From NCBI GenBank assembly GCA_026225435.1, contig JAMFST010000375.1:1-5086 (forward strand): DNA of 5,086 nucleotides, written 5' to 3'. Shown here piece by piece: positions 1 through 5,086 of this stretch. Every line of letters starts with the position of its first letter. The first letter of the stretch is position 1. This stretch comes from Labilithrix luteola (GTDB lineage: Bacteria; Myxococcota_A; Polyangia; Polyangiales; Polyangiaceae). Below the pieces are notes generated by a model, which was not told the DNA's origin, did no database searches, and saw nothing but the letters and a program-made list of their open reading frames with translations. A program made the position numbers and the translations under genes.

Positions 1-1
1 C

Positions 2-1327
2 GCCGCGCTCGCGCCGGAGGAGGCGCGGGTCGTCGTCGGGCCGCTGGTCACCTTGCAGCGCAGCGTGCTCACCGGGCAGGCGCAGCGAGCGACCAGGCGA
101 CGCGAGCTCCACGAGGCGACCGCGACCTTCGCGCAGGAGGTCCGCGCGCGGATCGCTCCCCTTGCCGCCGCCGCGAGCGCGCAGGTCGACGAGAGCGCCG
201 GCGCCACCGAGCCGGCCGCCCTCTTCGCCCTCGTCGAGCGGGTCCACCGCGATCTCCGCGTGGCCGAGAAGGCGGCGGCGCGGCGCGACGAGATCCTCCG
301 GCTGCGCCGGGCGAACGCCGAGAGCCGCGCCGCGGGCGAAGCCGAGCTGGCGTCCGCTCGCAGCGTGCTCGACGAGGCGCGCGCAGCGGCTGGCACGGAG
401 GACGAAGCGGCGCTCCGCGCTTGCTGCGCCCACGCCGCCGACGCTACCAAGCTGAAGGCGTCGATCGAAGGGGCCGACCGCGAGCTTGCCCGCCTGCGCG
501 GCGATCGCCAGCCGGACGACTTTCTCCGCGAGCTCGCCACCACCTCCCGCACCATCACCGAGCAAGCGATCGTCACTGCCGAGGAGCGCATCGCCGCGCT
601 CGTCACCGATGTGGGCGCGCTCCACCAAAGCTCCGGCGCGCTCGGCGAGAAGCGCAAGGCGTTCGACGGCGGGTCGCAAGCCGCGGATCTGCTGGGAGAG
701 CGCGAGGCGGTGCGCACCAAGCTGCGCGAGGCGGTCGAGTCCTACGCCACCGCCGCGCTGGCGCACGAGATCCTCCAGCGGAACATCAAGCGCTTCGAGC
801 GCGAGAACAAGCCGCAGCTGCTGGCGCGCGCCGAGCAACTGTTCCGCATCATGACCGACGGCGCCTTCATCGGCGTGTCCCAGGACGTCGACCGAACGCT
901 CCTCGTCGAGCGACCCGGCGGCAAGACGAACCGCCCCGACGAGCTCTCCACCGGCACCGCCGAGCAGCTCTTCCTCGCCCTGCGGCTGGCGTACATCGAG
1001 GCTTACGAGGCGCCCGGCGTGGAGCCGCTGCCGGTGGTGCTCGACGACGTGCTGGTGAACTTCGACGACGACCGCGCGCTCGCCACCCTGCGCGCGCTCG
1101 TGACCTTCGCCGAGCGCAACCAGGTCCTCTTCTTCACCTGCCACGCGCACCTGGTGGCGCTATCGGAGAAGGCGAACCTCGGTCTGCCGGTGCTGGAGCT
1201 GGCGCCGCGCCCCGTGGCCACGGCAGCTGCAGCTGCGCCGACCTCGGCGTCGTCGCCGGCGCCTGCGCCACTCCTCCTCGAGTCGCCGACCGAGGCGCCC
1301 GCGCGGCGACGCAAGAAGTCAGGGTAG
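2..1327 (+). CDS. SMC/Rad50-like coiled-coil ATPase (YhaN-type), C-terminal part, 5' truncated by window
   Basis: The frame is open from the window's left edge to the TAG at 1325, giving 441 visible residues; the N-terminus and Walker A lie outside. From the left edge to about 870 the protein is a charged Glu/Arg/Ala-rich stretch typical of a long coiled coil. The ABC-type ATPase half follows: a signature motif LSTGTAEQ at about 944-967, a Walker B strand PVVLDDVLVNFDDDR at about 1031-1075 with the Asp-Asp pair, and an H-loop TCHAHL at about 1136-1153. The motif order and FDDDR match the YhaN/SbcC/RecF branch, whose members act in DNA repair or nuclease complexes, often beside an SbcD-like phosphoesterase. 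That partner would lie upstream and is not visible. The last 40 or so residues form an Ala/Pro-rich tail ending in basic residues. The general class is secure; YhaN versus SbcC is inferred from motif spacing. Confidence 0.85.
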   Translation, partial: AALAPEEARVVVGPLVTLQRSVLTGQAQRATRRRELHEATATFAQEVRARIAPLAAAASAQVDESAGATEPAALFALVERVHRDLRVAEKAAARRDEILRLRRANAESRAAGEAELASARSVLDEARAAAGTEDEAALRACCAHAADATKLKASIEGADRELARLRGDRQPDDFLRELATTSRTITEQAIVTAEERIAALVTDVGALHQSSGALGEKRKAFDGGSQAADLLGEREAVRTKLREAVESYATAALAHEILQRNIKRFERENKPQLLARAEQLFRIMTDGAFIGVSQDVDRTLLVERPGGKTNRPDELSTGTAEQLFLALRLAYIEAYEAPGVEPLPVVLDDVLVNFDDDRALATLRALVTFAERNQVLFFTCHAHLVALSEKANLGLPVLELAPRPVATAAAAAPTSASSPAPAPLLLESPTEAPARRRKKSG

Positions 1328-1420
1328 GCACCGGTCGACAAGATCGGTACGGAGCGAACATGAGCGACCTCGACGTCGGGGCTCTTCGTCGTCGTGAGTC
1401 TCTCGCCGCGGGCGCGGATG

Positions 1421-1440
1421 GCGGCGCTATCGATCGCCGC
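1421..1440. repeat. Short hairpin in the gap between convergent genes
   Basis: A perfect 6-bp inverted repeat, GCGGCG (1421-1426) and CGCCGC (1435-1440), with an 8-nt loop sits in the 151-bp gap between the ATPase stop and the regulator stop. It could help end transcription from either side. There is no T-tract, and such GC palindromes arise easily by chance in this composition, so the call is weak. The rest of the gap shows no convincing gene. Confidence 0.2.
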
Positions 1441-1478
1441 GATGAAGGGCGAGGCAGGTGCACAGCAGCCTGGGCCGC

Positions 1479-1895
1479 CTACTCCAGGTTCCCCTTCATC
1501 CGCTCGAGGAGCGCCACCGCTGCCGCCAGCTCCTCCGCGTCGAACCCGGCGAGCGCCTGCGCCCCGGCGCGCTTGCGCAGCCTATGTACATCACGGTGGA
1601 GCGCGTCCCCCGCCGGCGTCACCCGCAGCCGCACGTTGCGCCGGTCGACCGGGTCCTCCACCTGCTCGATCAGCCCCAGCTCGCGCAGCCGCTTCACCAC
1701 CCGCGCGATCTGCCCCTTGTCGCGCCCCGAATGGCGCACCAGCTCCCCCTGCGTGCTCTCGGGATGGCGGGCGATGAAGCCGAGCGAGCGCGCCTCCATC
1801 CCGGCGAGCCCCGCCACGTCGCCGCCCCCCTCCTGCATCGCGTGGTGCATCCGCGACTTCAACGCGTGTACCAGCGAGTGCAACAGCTCGAGCAC
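1479..1895 (-). CDS. MarR-family winged helix-turn-helix transcriptional regulator
   Basis: This is a 138-residue protein if started at the GTG at 1895. Residues 1-20 (LELLHSLVHALKSR) fit the first dimerisation helix. Residues 46-72 hold the helix-turn-helix with the family-typical STQGELVRHSGRDKGQIARVVKRL. Residues 80-96 form the wing with the conserved D-x-x-DRRNVRLRVTPAG pattern, and the C-terminal helix (LAAAVALLERMKGNLE) completes the dimer interface. MarR proteins bind palindromic operators as dimers, often repressing a divergent neighbour and themselves. The gene is divergent from the siderophore reductase, which suggests that target. Start: GTG 1895 is the only ATG/GTG/TTG upstream of the HTH that keeps helix 1, but no Shine-Dalgarno precedes it. 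The frame remains open to 2021 and the extra residues read like protein (...RSADHVLELLH). A CTG at 1973 preceded by AGAGGG would give 164 residues. Family is confident; the 5' end is not. Confidence 0.9.
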   Translation of the reverse strand: MLELLHSLVHALKSRMHHAMQEGGGDVAGLAGMEARSLGFIARHPESTQGELVRHSGRDKGQIARVVKRLRELGLIEQVEDPVDRRNVRLRVTPAGDALHRDVHRLRKRAGAQALAGFDAEELAAAVALLERMKGNLE

Positions 1896-1897
1896 GT

Positions 1898-1962
1898 GAT
1901 CGGCCGAGCGATCGTTGACTTTGTCACCTTTGTGCGTCAGCTTGCCGTTGATGATATCAACG
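1898..1962. promoter_or_regulatory. Candidate operator/promoter region between MarR gene and siderophore reductase
   Basis: This stretch is visibly less GC-rich than its surroundings and carries three inverted repeats. CGTTGAT-gat-ATCAACG (1946-1962) has perfect 7-bp arms and overlaps the reductase ATG at 1951. TGAC-ttt-GTCA (1916-1926) has 4-bp arms extendable with one mismatch. GATCG-N6-CGATC (1898-1913) has 5-bp arms. The centres of the first two lie about 33 bp apart, close to three helical turns. The size and symmetry fit dimeric MarR operators, and a site over the start codon would allow repression. A TTGACT at 1915-1920 resembles a -35 box, but I see no well-spaced -10, so no promoter is assigned. 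Part of the region may also encode the N-terminus of the MarR protein. Confidence 0.45.
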
Positions 1963-2790
1963 AACCCGTCCAGAAGCGCGCCCTCTGTCGCCGCGCTCGA
2001 TCTGACCGTCCGCCGCGTCCGTCATCCGCTGGAGATGCGCCGCGTGCGCGTGGTCCGCACCGCCGAGGTCACCCCCGGAGTCGCCAACGGCTCGCGCTGC
2101 GTGACGTTCGCCGGCGAGCGCTTGCACCACTTCGTCAGCGCCTCCTTCGACGACCACGTGAAGCTCGTCCTCCCCGCCGTGCCCGGCACCGAGCTGGTGC
2201 TCCCGGTCCTCGGCCCCAACGGCCCGACCCGGCCGGAAGGCGCGCCGCCGGTCGTCCTGCGCGACTACACCCCGCGCCGCTTCGACGTGCACACCGGGGA
2301 GCTGGACATCGAGCTCGACCTCCACGGTGACGGCCCCGCCGCCACCTGGGCGCGCCACGCGGTCGCCGGGCAGGAAGCGGGCATCGGTGGGCCGCGCGGC
2401 TCCTTCCTCGTCCCCACCGCCTTCCCCTGGCACCTGCTCATCGGCGACGAGAGCGCGCTGCCGGCCATCTGCCGCCGGCTCGAGGAGCTCCCTGCCGGCG
2501 TACGCGCCTTCGTCGTCGCCTCCACCGCCACCCCGGCCAGCCGCCGCCAGCTCACCAGCCGCGCCACCCTCGACGTCACCTGGTGCAACAGCGACGACGA
2601 GCTCCTCGCCAAGGTCCACGCCTTCCCGCTCCCCGCCAAGCCGGGCTACACGTGGGCGGCCGGCGAATCGCAGGTCATGCGCACCTTGCGCGGGATCCTC
2701 CGCGACGAGCACCAGCTCGAAGGCGAGCACACCCGGGTCACCGCTTACTGGAAGCGCGGCGTCGCCGACCACCACGAGGCGGTGGTCTGA
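1951..2790 (+). CDS. Siderophore-interacting protein: FAD-dependent, NAD(P)H ferric-siderophore reductase (ViuB/YqjH family)
   Basis: The 279-residue product matches the family in length and domain order. The N-terminal FAD-binding barrel starts with RRVRHPLEMRRVRVV and SASFDDHVKLVLP, and carries the flavin motif RDYTPR at residues 104-109. The C-terminal nucleotide-binding domain holds GDESALPAI at 165-173, followed by RRLEELPAG. The family's C-terminal signature YWKRG is at 266-270. These cytoplasmic enzymes reduce Fe(III) in imported siderophore complexes to release Fe(II). The ATG at 1951 is chosen because it is the first ATG and keeps the conserved N-terminus; it lacks a clear Shine-Dalgarno. 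A TTG at 1915 and an ATG at 2035 (with GGAG directly adjacent, too close) are alternatives. The E. coli yqjH reductase is also divergent from its own regulator, although that one is PadR-like rather than MarR. No transporter or siderophore synthesis gene is in view. Confidence 0.93.
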   Translation: MISTNPSRSAPSVAALDLTVRRVRHPLEMRRVRVVRTAEVTPGVANGSRCVTFAGERLHHFVSASFDDHVKLVLPAVPGTELVLPVLGPNGPTRPEGAPPVVLRDYTPRRFDVHTGELDIELDLHGDGPAATWARHAVAGQEAGIGGPRGSFLVPTAFPWHLLIGDESALPAICRRLEELPAGVRAFVVASTATPASRRQLTSRATLDVTWCNSDDELLAKVHAFPLPAKPGYTWAAGESQVMRTLRGILRDEHQLEGEHTRVTAYWKRGVADHHEAVV

Positions 2791-2817
2791 AGCGCTCGCC
2801 TACGGCTTCTTCGCTTC
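2789..2817. terminator. Possible shared hairpin at the convergent 3' ends of reductase and peptidase genes
   Basis: The two genes converge with only 9 bp between their stop codons. GAAGCG (2789-2794) pairs perfectly with CGCTTC (2812-2817) across a 17-nt loop. Alternatively GAAGC (2789-2793) pairs with GCTTC (2805-2809) across 11 nt. Either hairpin could serve both directions, but stems of five or six pairs without a clear T-tract are weak evidence, and the repeat partly reflects codons of the peptidase C-terminus (EAKKP). Confidence 0.22.
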
Positions 2818-4314
2818 GGGCGCCGGCGCGCGGCCGAACGTGGCGCCTGCGCGCGCGAGCACGTCGGTCGTGAGGGCGTAGGCGGTCGCCACCTGGGCGA
2901 GCTGCTCCGGATCGATCTGATCCATCACGTCGTTCTTCGAGTGATGGATGTCGAAGTAGCGCTCCACGTCCTGCGTCAGGTCCACCGACGGCACCCCCAG
3001 CGGGCGCAGCTCGTTGATGTCGGATCCCCCCTTCGACGGATCCGCCTTCGCCTCGACGTGCAGCGGCGCGAGCGCGTCGGTCAGCGCGGAGAACGTCGCC
3101 CCGTGCTCCCCGAGCGCGTGCACCTCGAACACCCGCCCAGCCCCTTCGTCCGCCTCCACCGCGGCCACGATGTGCGGGGCCTCGGCAGCGTGCGCTCGCG
3201 CGTACTCGATGGCGCCGAAGTCGCCGTTCTCCTCGCCGGCGAAGAGCACCACGCGCACCGTGCGCGCCGGCGCGACGTGGTTCTGCAGCAGCAGGCTCGC
3301 CGCCGCGAGCACGATGCCGCATCCCGCTCCGTCATCCTGCGCGCCGGTCCCCAGGTCCCATGAATCGAGGTGCGCGCCGAGCAGCACCACCGACTGCGGA
3401 TCGGAAGCCCCGGGGATCTCCCCGACCACGTTGAAGGTGTGCGCCTCGCCCGGAGAGCGCGGGGTGAGCAGCATCTTCACCTGCACCTTGGCGTGCTCGG
3501 CGAGCAGCCGGTGCAGCATCTCCGCATCGGGCACCGCGATCGCCCCCGCCGGCACCAGCTTCACGTGCTCGTACGGCGAGCCGGGCTTGAACTTGGTGCG
3601 CATCGCCCCGGTGTGCGCGTAGCGCTCGGGGGACGAGGTGATCGAGCGCACGAGCACGCCGCGCGCCCCCTTCTTCGCCGCTGCCGCCGGCCCCTGGAAG
3701 CGCACGTCCGCGCCGTGCCCGTAGCCGTACTGATCGCGGGTCCGCTGCATCGGCTTGTCGAAGAAGACGATGCGCCCCTTCACCGCCTCGTCGGGCAGCT
3801 TCTCCAGCGCCTCGATCGAGCTCGCCTCGACCACCTCGGCGGTGATCCCGCCGGCCGGTGTCGCCGGCGAATTCCCCAGCGTGGTGATCTCGAGCCGCTG
3901 CGGCGAAGGCCCCACCAGCTCGGCGCTCTCCGCTCCGCGCTCCCAGCGCTGCACGGTCACCGGCTCGGTGTGCACGTTGGACAGCCGCAGCTCGTTCATC
4001 GTGCCGGTCGCCCAGCGCACCGCGCGCTCGAACCCCGGTGAGCCGACGATGCGGGCACCGACGTGATCGGACAGCGAGCGCGTGACGTCGAGCGCGGTGG
4101 TCGACGCCAGCCCGGCGTGCAGCAGCGCAGCGAGCTCGGGATCCGCCGGAGCCGCCGATACGGGGGCCGCAGGTGCAGCGCTCGCCGACGGCGGTGGCGC
4201 CGCCGGCACCTCCGCGGGCGGCGGCGGCGGAGCAGCGGCCGGCGTCGAACCGCCGCAAGCACCGGTGAGCAAGAGCGTGAACGAGGCGAACGTGACCGGC
4301 AGCGGAGTCTTCAC
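2800..4314 (-). CDS. Lipoprotein M28 metallopeptidase, carboxypeptidase Q (PGCP)-like
   Basis: This is a 504-residue protein. Residues 1-20 form a lipoprotein signal peptide (hydrophobic ASFTLLL, lipobox TGAC with Cys20), followed by a Pro/Ala-rich linker to about residue 60. A PA-type insert spans roughly 170-285. The M28 metal site is complete: H315 and D317 in HLDSWD, bridging D327 in GAQDDGAG, catalytic E361 and ligand E362 in FAGEENGDFGA, D389 in VEADEGAG, and H458 in DIHHSKND. GGSDINELRPLGVPS and the HHS segment closely resemble mammalian plasma glutamate carboxypeptidase, a co-catalytic dizinc exopeptidase acting on small peptides. The expected site of action is the periplasm or outer membrane, on scavenged peptides; the substrate is unknown. 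GTG at 4314 is the most upstream start before an in-frame stop at 4330-4332, with only a weak GGCGGG-type ribosome site. The small gene upstream on the same strand, 53 bp away, may be co-transcribed. Confidence 0.94.
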   Translation of the reverse strand: MKTPLPVTFASFTLLLTGACGGSTPAAAPPPPPAEVPAAPPPSASAAPAAPVSAAPADPELAALLHAGLASTTALDVTRSLSDHVGARIVGSPGFERAVRWATGTMNELRLSNVHTEPVTVQRWERGAESAELVGPSPQRLEITTLGNSPATPAGGITAEVVEASSIEALEKLPDEAVKGRIVFFDKPMQRTRDQYGYGHGADVRFQGPAAAAKKGARGVLVRSITSSPERYAHTGAMRTKFKPGSPYEHVKLVPAGAIAVPDAEMLHRLLAEHAKVQVKMLLTPRSPGEAHTFNVVGEIPGASDPQSVVLLGAHLDSWDLGTGAQDDGAGCGIVLAAASLLLQNHVAPARTVRVVLFAGEENGDFGAIEYARAHAAEAPHIVAAVEADEGAGRVFEVHALGEHGATFSALTDALAPLHVEAKADPSKGGSDINELRPLGVPSVDLTQDVERYFDIHHSKNDVMDQIDPEQLAQVATAYALTTDVLARAGATFGRAPAPEAKKP

Positions 4315-4336
4315 CCGCCGCGTTTTACCTCAATCG

Positions 4337-4358
4337 GGCAGCGCACGGACGCGCTGCC
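4337..4358 (-). terminator. Strong GC hairpin between the small zinc-site gene and the peptidase gene
   Basis: GGCAGCGC (4337-4344) and GCGCTGCC (4351-4358) form a perfect 8-bp stem with a 6-nt loop. It lies about 9 nt beyond the stop codon of the small gene and 22 bp before the peptidase start. The position suits a terminator or attenuator for the minus-strand transcript, or an mRNA-stabilising stem between two operon genes. No U-tract follows on the minus strand, so classic intrinsic termination is not supported. A protein-binding site for peptidase control is also possible. Confidence 0.35.
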
Positions 4359-4367
4359 GTCTTCGCT

Positions 4368-4664
4368 TCAGCTGGCGCGACGATCCACGCTCTTCCGGCG
4401 GCCGCCGGCGAACGCGTCGGTCAGCTGGGCGGAGAGCGCGTCGTGCGACAGATCGCTCGTCTTGCCGCGGCGGCTGCGGTCACGGCGATCCATCGCCGCC
4501 TGGCAGAGGGCGGACAGATCGGCCAGCCCGGGCGTGCGATTCGCGATGAGGGCATGTGTCCCGCACACGATGGGGCGAGTGCCGTCGGCGAGGCGAATCT
4601 CGGTGAGGGCGCGCGCGTCGGTGAGACCGCAGACGGCGCAGCACGAGGACGAGGTGCTCTTCAT
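4368..4664 (-). CDS. Small CxxC...CxxH putative zinc-binding protein, function unknown
   Basis: I do not recognise a named family. The 98-residue product begins MKSTSSSCCAVCG. C9 and C12 form a CxxC knuckle, and C34 and H37 (IVCGTH) form a CxxH knuckle after a 21-residue stretch that reads as two beta strands (LTEIRLADGTRPIVC). This is consistent with one structural zinc ion. The rest is predicted helical and rich in Arg/Asp, with basic clusters at 59-68 (DRRDRSRRGK) and near the C-terminus (RRKSVDRR), so nucleic-acid or protein binding is conceivable but not shown. There is no signal peptide, so it is probably cytoplasmic. ATG 4664 is preferred because the frame upstream to 4733 encodes low-complexity Gly/Arg sequence and lacks a better start. 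A GGAAGG-like ribosome site lies about 9 nt upstream, inside an inverted repeat. The peptidase gene follows on the same strand. Confidence 0.75.
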   Translation of the reverse strand: MKSTSSSCCAVCGLTDARALTEIRLADGTRPIVCGTHALIANRTPGLADLSALCQAAMDRRDRSRRGKTSDLSHDALSAQLTDAFAGGRRKSVDRRAS

Positions 4665-4670
4665 GGCCCC

Positions 4671-4689
4671 GGACCTTCCCCCAAGGTCC
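4671..4689 (-). promoter_or_regulatory. Inverted repeat over the ribosome-binding region of the small zinc-site gene
   Basis: GGACCTT (4671-4677) and AAGGTCC (4683-4689) are perfect 7-bp arms around a CCCCC loop on the plus strand. In the minus-strand mRNA the loop reads GGGGG and runs into AAGG, so the most likely Shine-Dalgarno of the small gene is partly within the stem, starting 6 nt before the ATG. It could be a translational control hairpin or a DNA operator in the 80-bp region shared with the divergent epimerase gene. Which of these applies cannot be told from sequence. Confidence 0.4.
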
Positions 4690-4744
4690 CGCGATCGGCC
4701 AAGTTCCTCGCGCTGGCCTCCGCCTCGTGGCATCGTCGCGCCCG

Positions 4745-5086
4745 ATGGCCACCTATCTCGTGACCGGCGGTGCCGGCTTCATCGGCTCTTCTCTGACCGA
4801 AGCGCTCCTCCGCGCGGGCGAGTCCGTCCGCGTCCTCGACGATTTCTCCACCGGCCGCCGGCAGAACCTCGACGGCCTCGAGGCGCTCGCCACCGGCGGC
4901 GCCAAGCTGGAGGTGTTCGAGGGCTCGATCACCGATCCGGAGATGGTGGCGAGGGCCGCGCGCGGCGCCGAGGTCATCTTCCACGAGGCCGCCATTCCGT
5001 CCGTCTCGCGCTCGGTCGAGGATCCGCAGACCTCGCTCCGCGTCGGCGTGATGGGGACCACCGTGGTCCTCGACGTCGCCCGCCAC
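4745..5086 (+). CDS. NAD-dependent nucleotide-sugar epimerase/dehydratase (extended SDR), N-terminal part, truncated by window
   Basis: The 114 visible residues begin MATYLVTGGAGFIGSSL. The Rossmann glycine motif G8-x-x-G11-x-x-G14 binds NAD. The acidic end of the second strand with DDFSTGRRQNL (32-42) is typical of UDP-sugar 4-epimerases of the GalE/WbpP type. Residues 61-64 (SITD) match the adenine-contacting SxxD motif, and HEAAIPSVSRSVEDP (80-94) matches the HxAA(I/L)xSVxxSxxxP motif. The catalytic Ser/Thr and YxxxK lie beyond the window, so substrate (UDP-glucose, UDP-GlcNAc or another NDP-sugar) cannot be assigned. Such enzymes act in the cytoplasm to supply precursors for polysaccharide or O-antigen. 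ATG 4745 puts the glycine motif at the usual distance from the N-terminus; a GTG at 4727 is in frame, and neither has a clear Shine-Dalgarno. The gene is divergent from the small zinc-site gene. Confidence 0.92.
   Translation, partial: MATYLVTGGAGFIGSSLTEALLRAGESVRVLDDFSTGRRQNLDGLEALATGGAKLEVFEGSITDPEMVARAARGAEVIFHEAAIPSVSRSVEDPQTSLRVGVMGTTVVLDVARH

Noticed and set aside
1919..1933. Direct repeat CTTTGT spaced 9 bp
   Set aside because: Only two 6-bp copies; expected by chance and not continued.
1915..1943. Sigma70 promoter from TTGACT
   Set aside because: At 16-18 bp downstream there is no -10-like hexamer on the plus strand, so the -35 match alone is not enough.
1946..1962. Fur box over the reductase start
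   Set aside because: TGAT and ATCA half-ends are present but only 3 bp apart; a Fur 7-1-7 site needs a longer A/T-rich core. A MarR-type palindrome fits better.
1957..2775. 272-residue open frame antisense to the reductase
   Set aside because: Gly/Ala/Glu/Val-rich low-complexity translation without motifs, fully opposite a gene with clear family motifs; a product of high GC.
3332..4258. 308-residue frame on the minus strand within the peptidase gene
   Set aside because: Arg/Gly/Ala-rich shadow of the peptidase in another frame; the peptidase frame holds every conserved residue.
4661..5086. Open frame on the minus strand across the epimerase N-terminus
   Set aside because: The plus strand encodes an unmistakable Rossmann NAD-binding start; the minus-strand translation has no recognisable motif.

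Overview
The window is uniformly GC-rich (by eye around 70% or more, with strong G/C at codon third positions) and packed with genes. It looks like the chromosome of a large-genome, high-GC bacterium. The Ala/Pro-rich linker of the lipoprotein, the YhaN-like coiled-coil ATPase and the gene mixture are compatible with Myxococcota (Polyangia-like), but that placement is inference and an actinobacterium or other high-GC proteobacterium is not excluded. No rRNA, tRNA, insertion sequence, CRISPR array, prophage gene or composition shift was seen.

Layout, left to right. (1) Positions 2-1327, plus strand: the C-terminal part of an SMC/Rad50-like coiled-coil ATPase whose N-terminus lies outside the window. 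(2) Positions 1328-1478: a short gap between convergent genes with one weak hairpin. (3) Positions 1479-1895, minus strand: a MarR-family regulator, divergent from (4) positions 1951-2790, plus strand: a siderophore-interacting FAD/NAD(P)H ferric-siderophore reductase. The shared 5' region holds several inverted repeats, one overlapping the reductase start codon, so local regulation of the reductase by the MarR protein is a natural hypothesis. The regulator's true start is uncertain: its frame stays open well into this region. (5) Positions 2800-4314, minus strand: a lipoprotein M28 metallopeptidase of the carboxypeptidase Q type with all expected metal ligands, convergent with the reductase. 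(6) Positions 4368-4664, minus strand: a small CxxC...CxxH protein, possibly co-transcribed with the peptidase, with an inverted repeat over its ribosome-binding region. (7) Positions 4745-5086, plus strand: the N-terminal third of an NAD-dependent nucleotide-sugar epimerase running off the window.

The genes do not form one pathway. The only pair with a clear functional link is the regulator and the siderophore reductase. Nothing here is convincing evidence of an undescribed multi-gene system. The points that most deserve a second look are the 5' region shared by regulator and reductase, and the small zinc-site protein with its leader hairpin.
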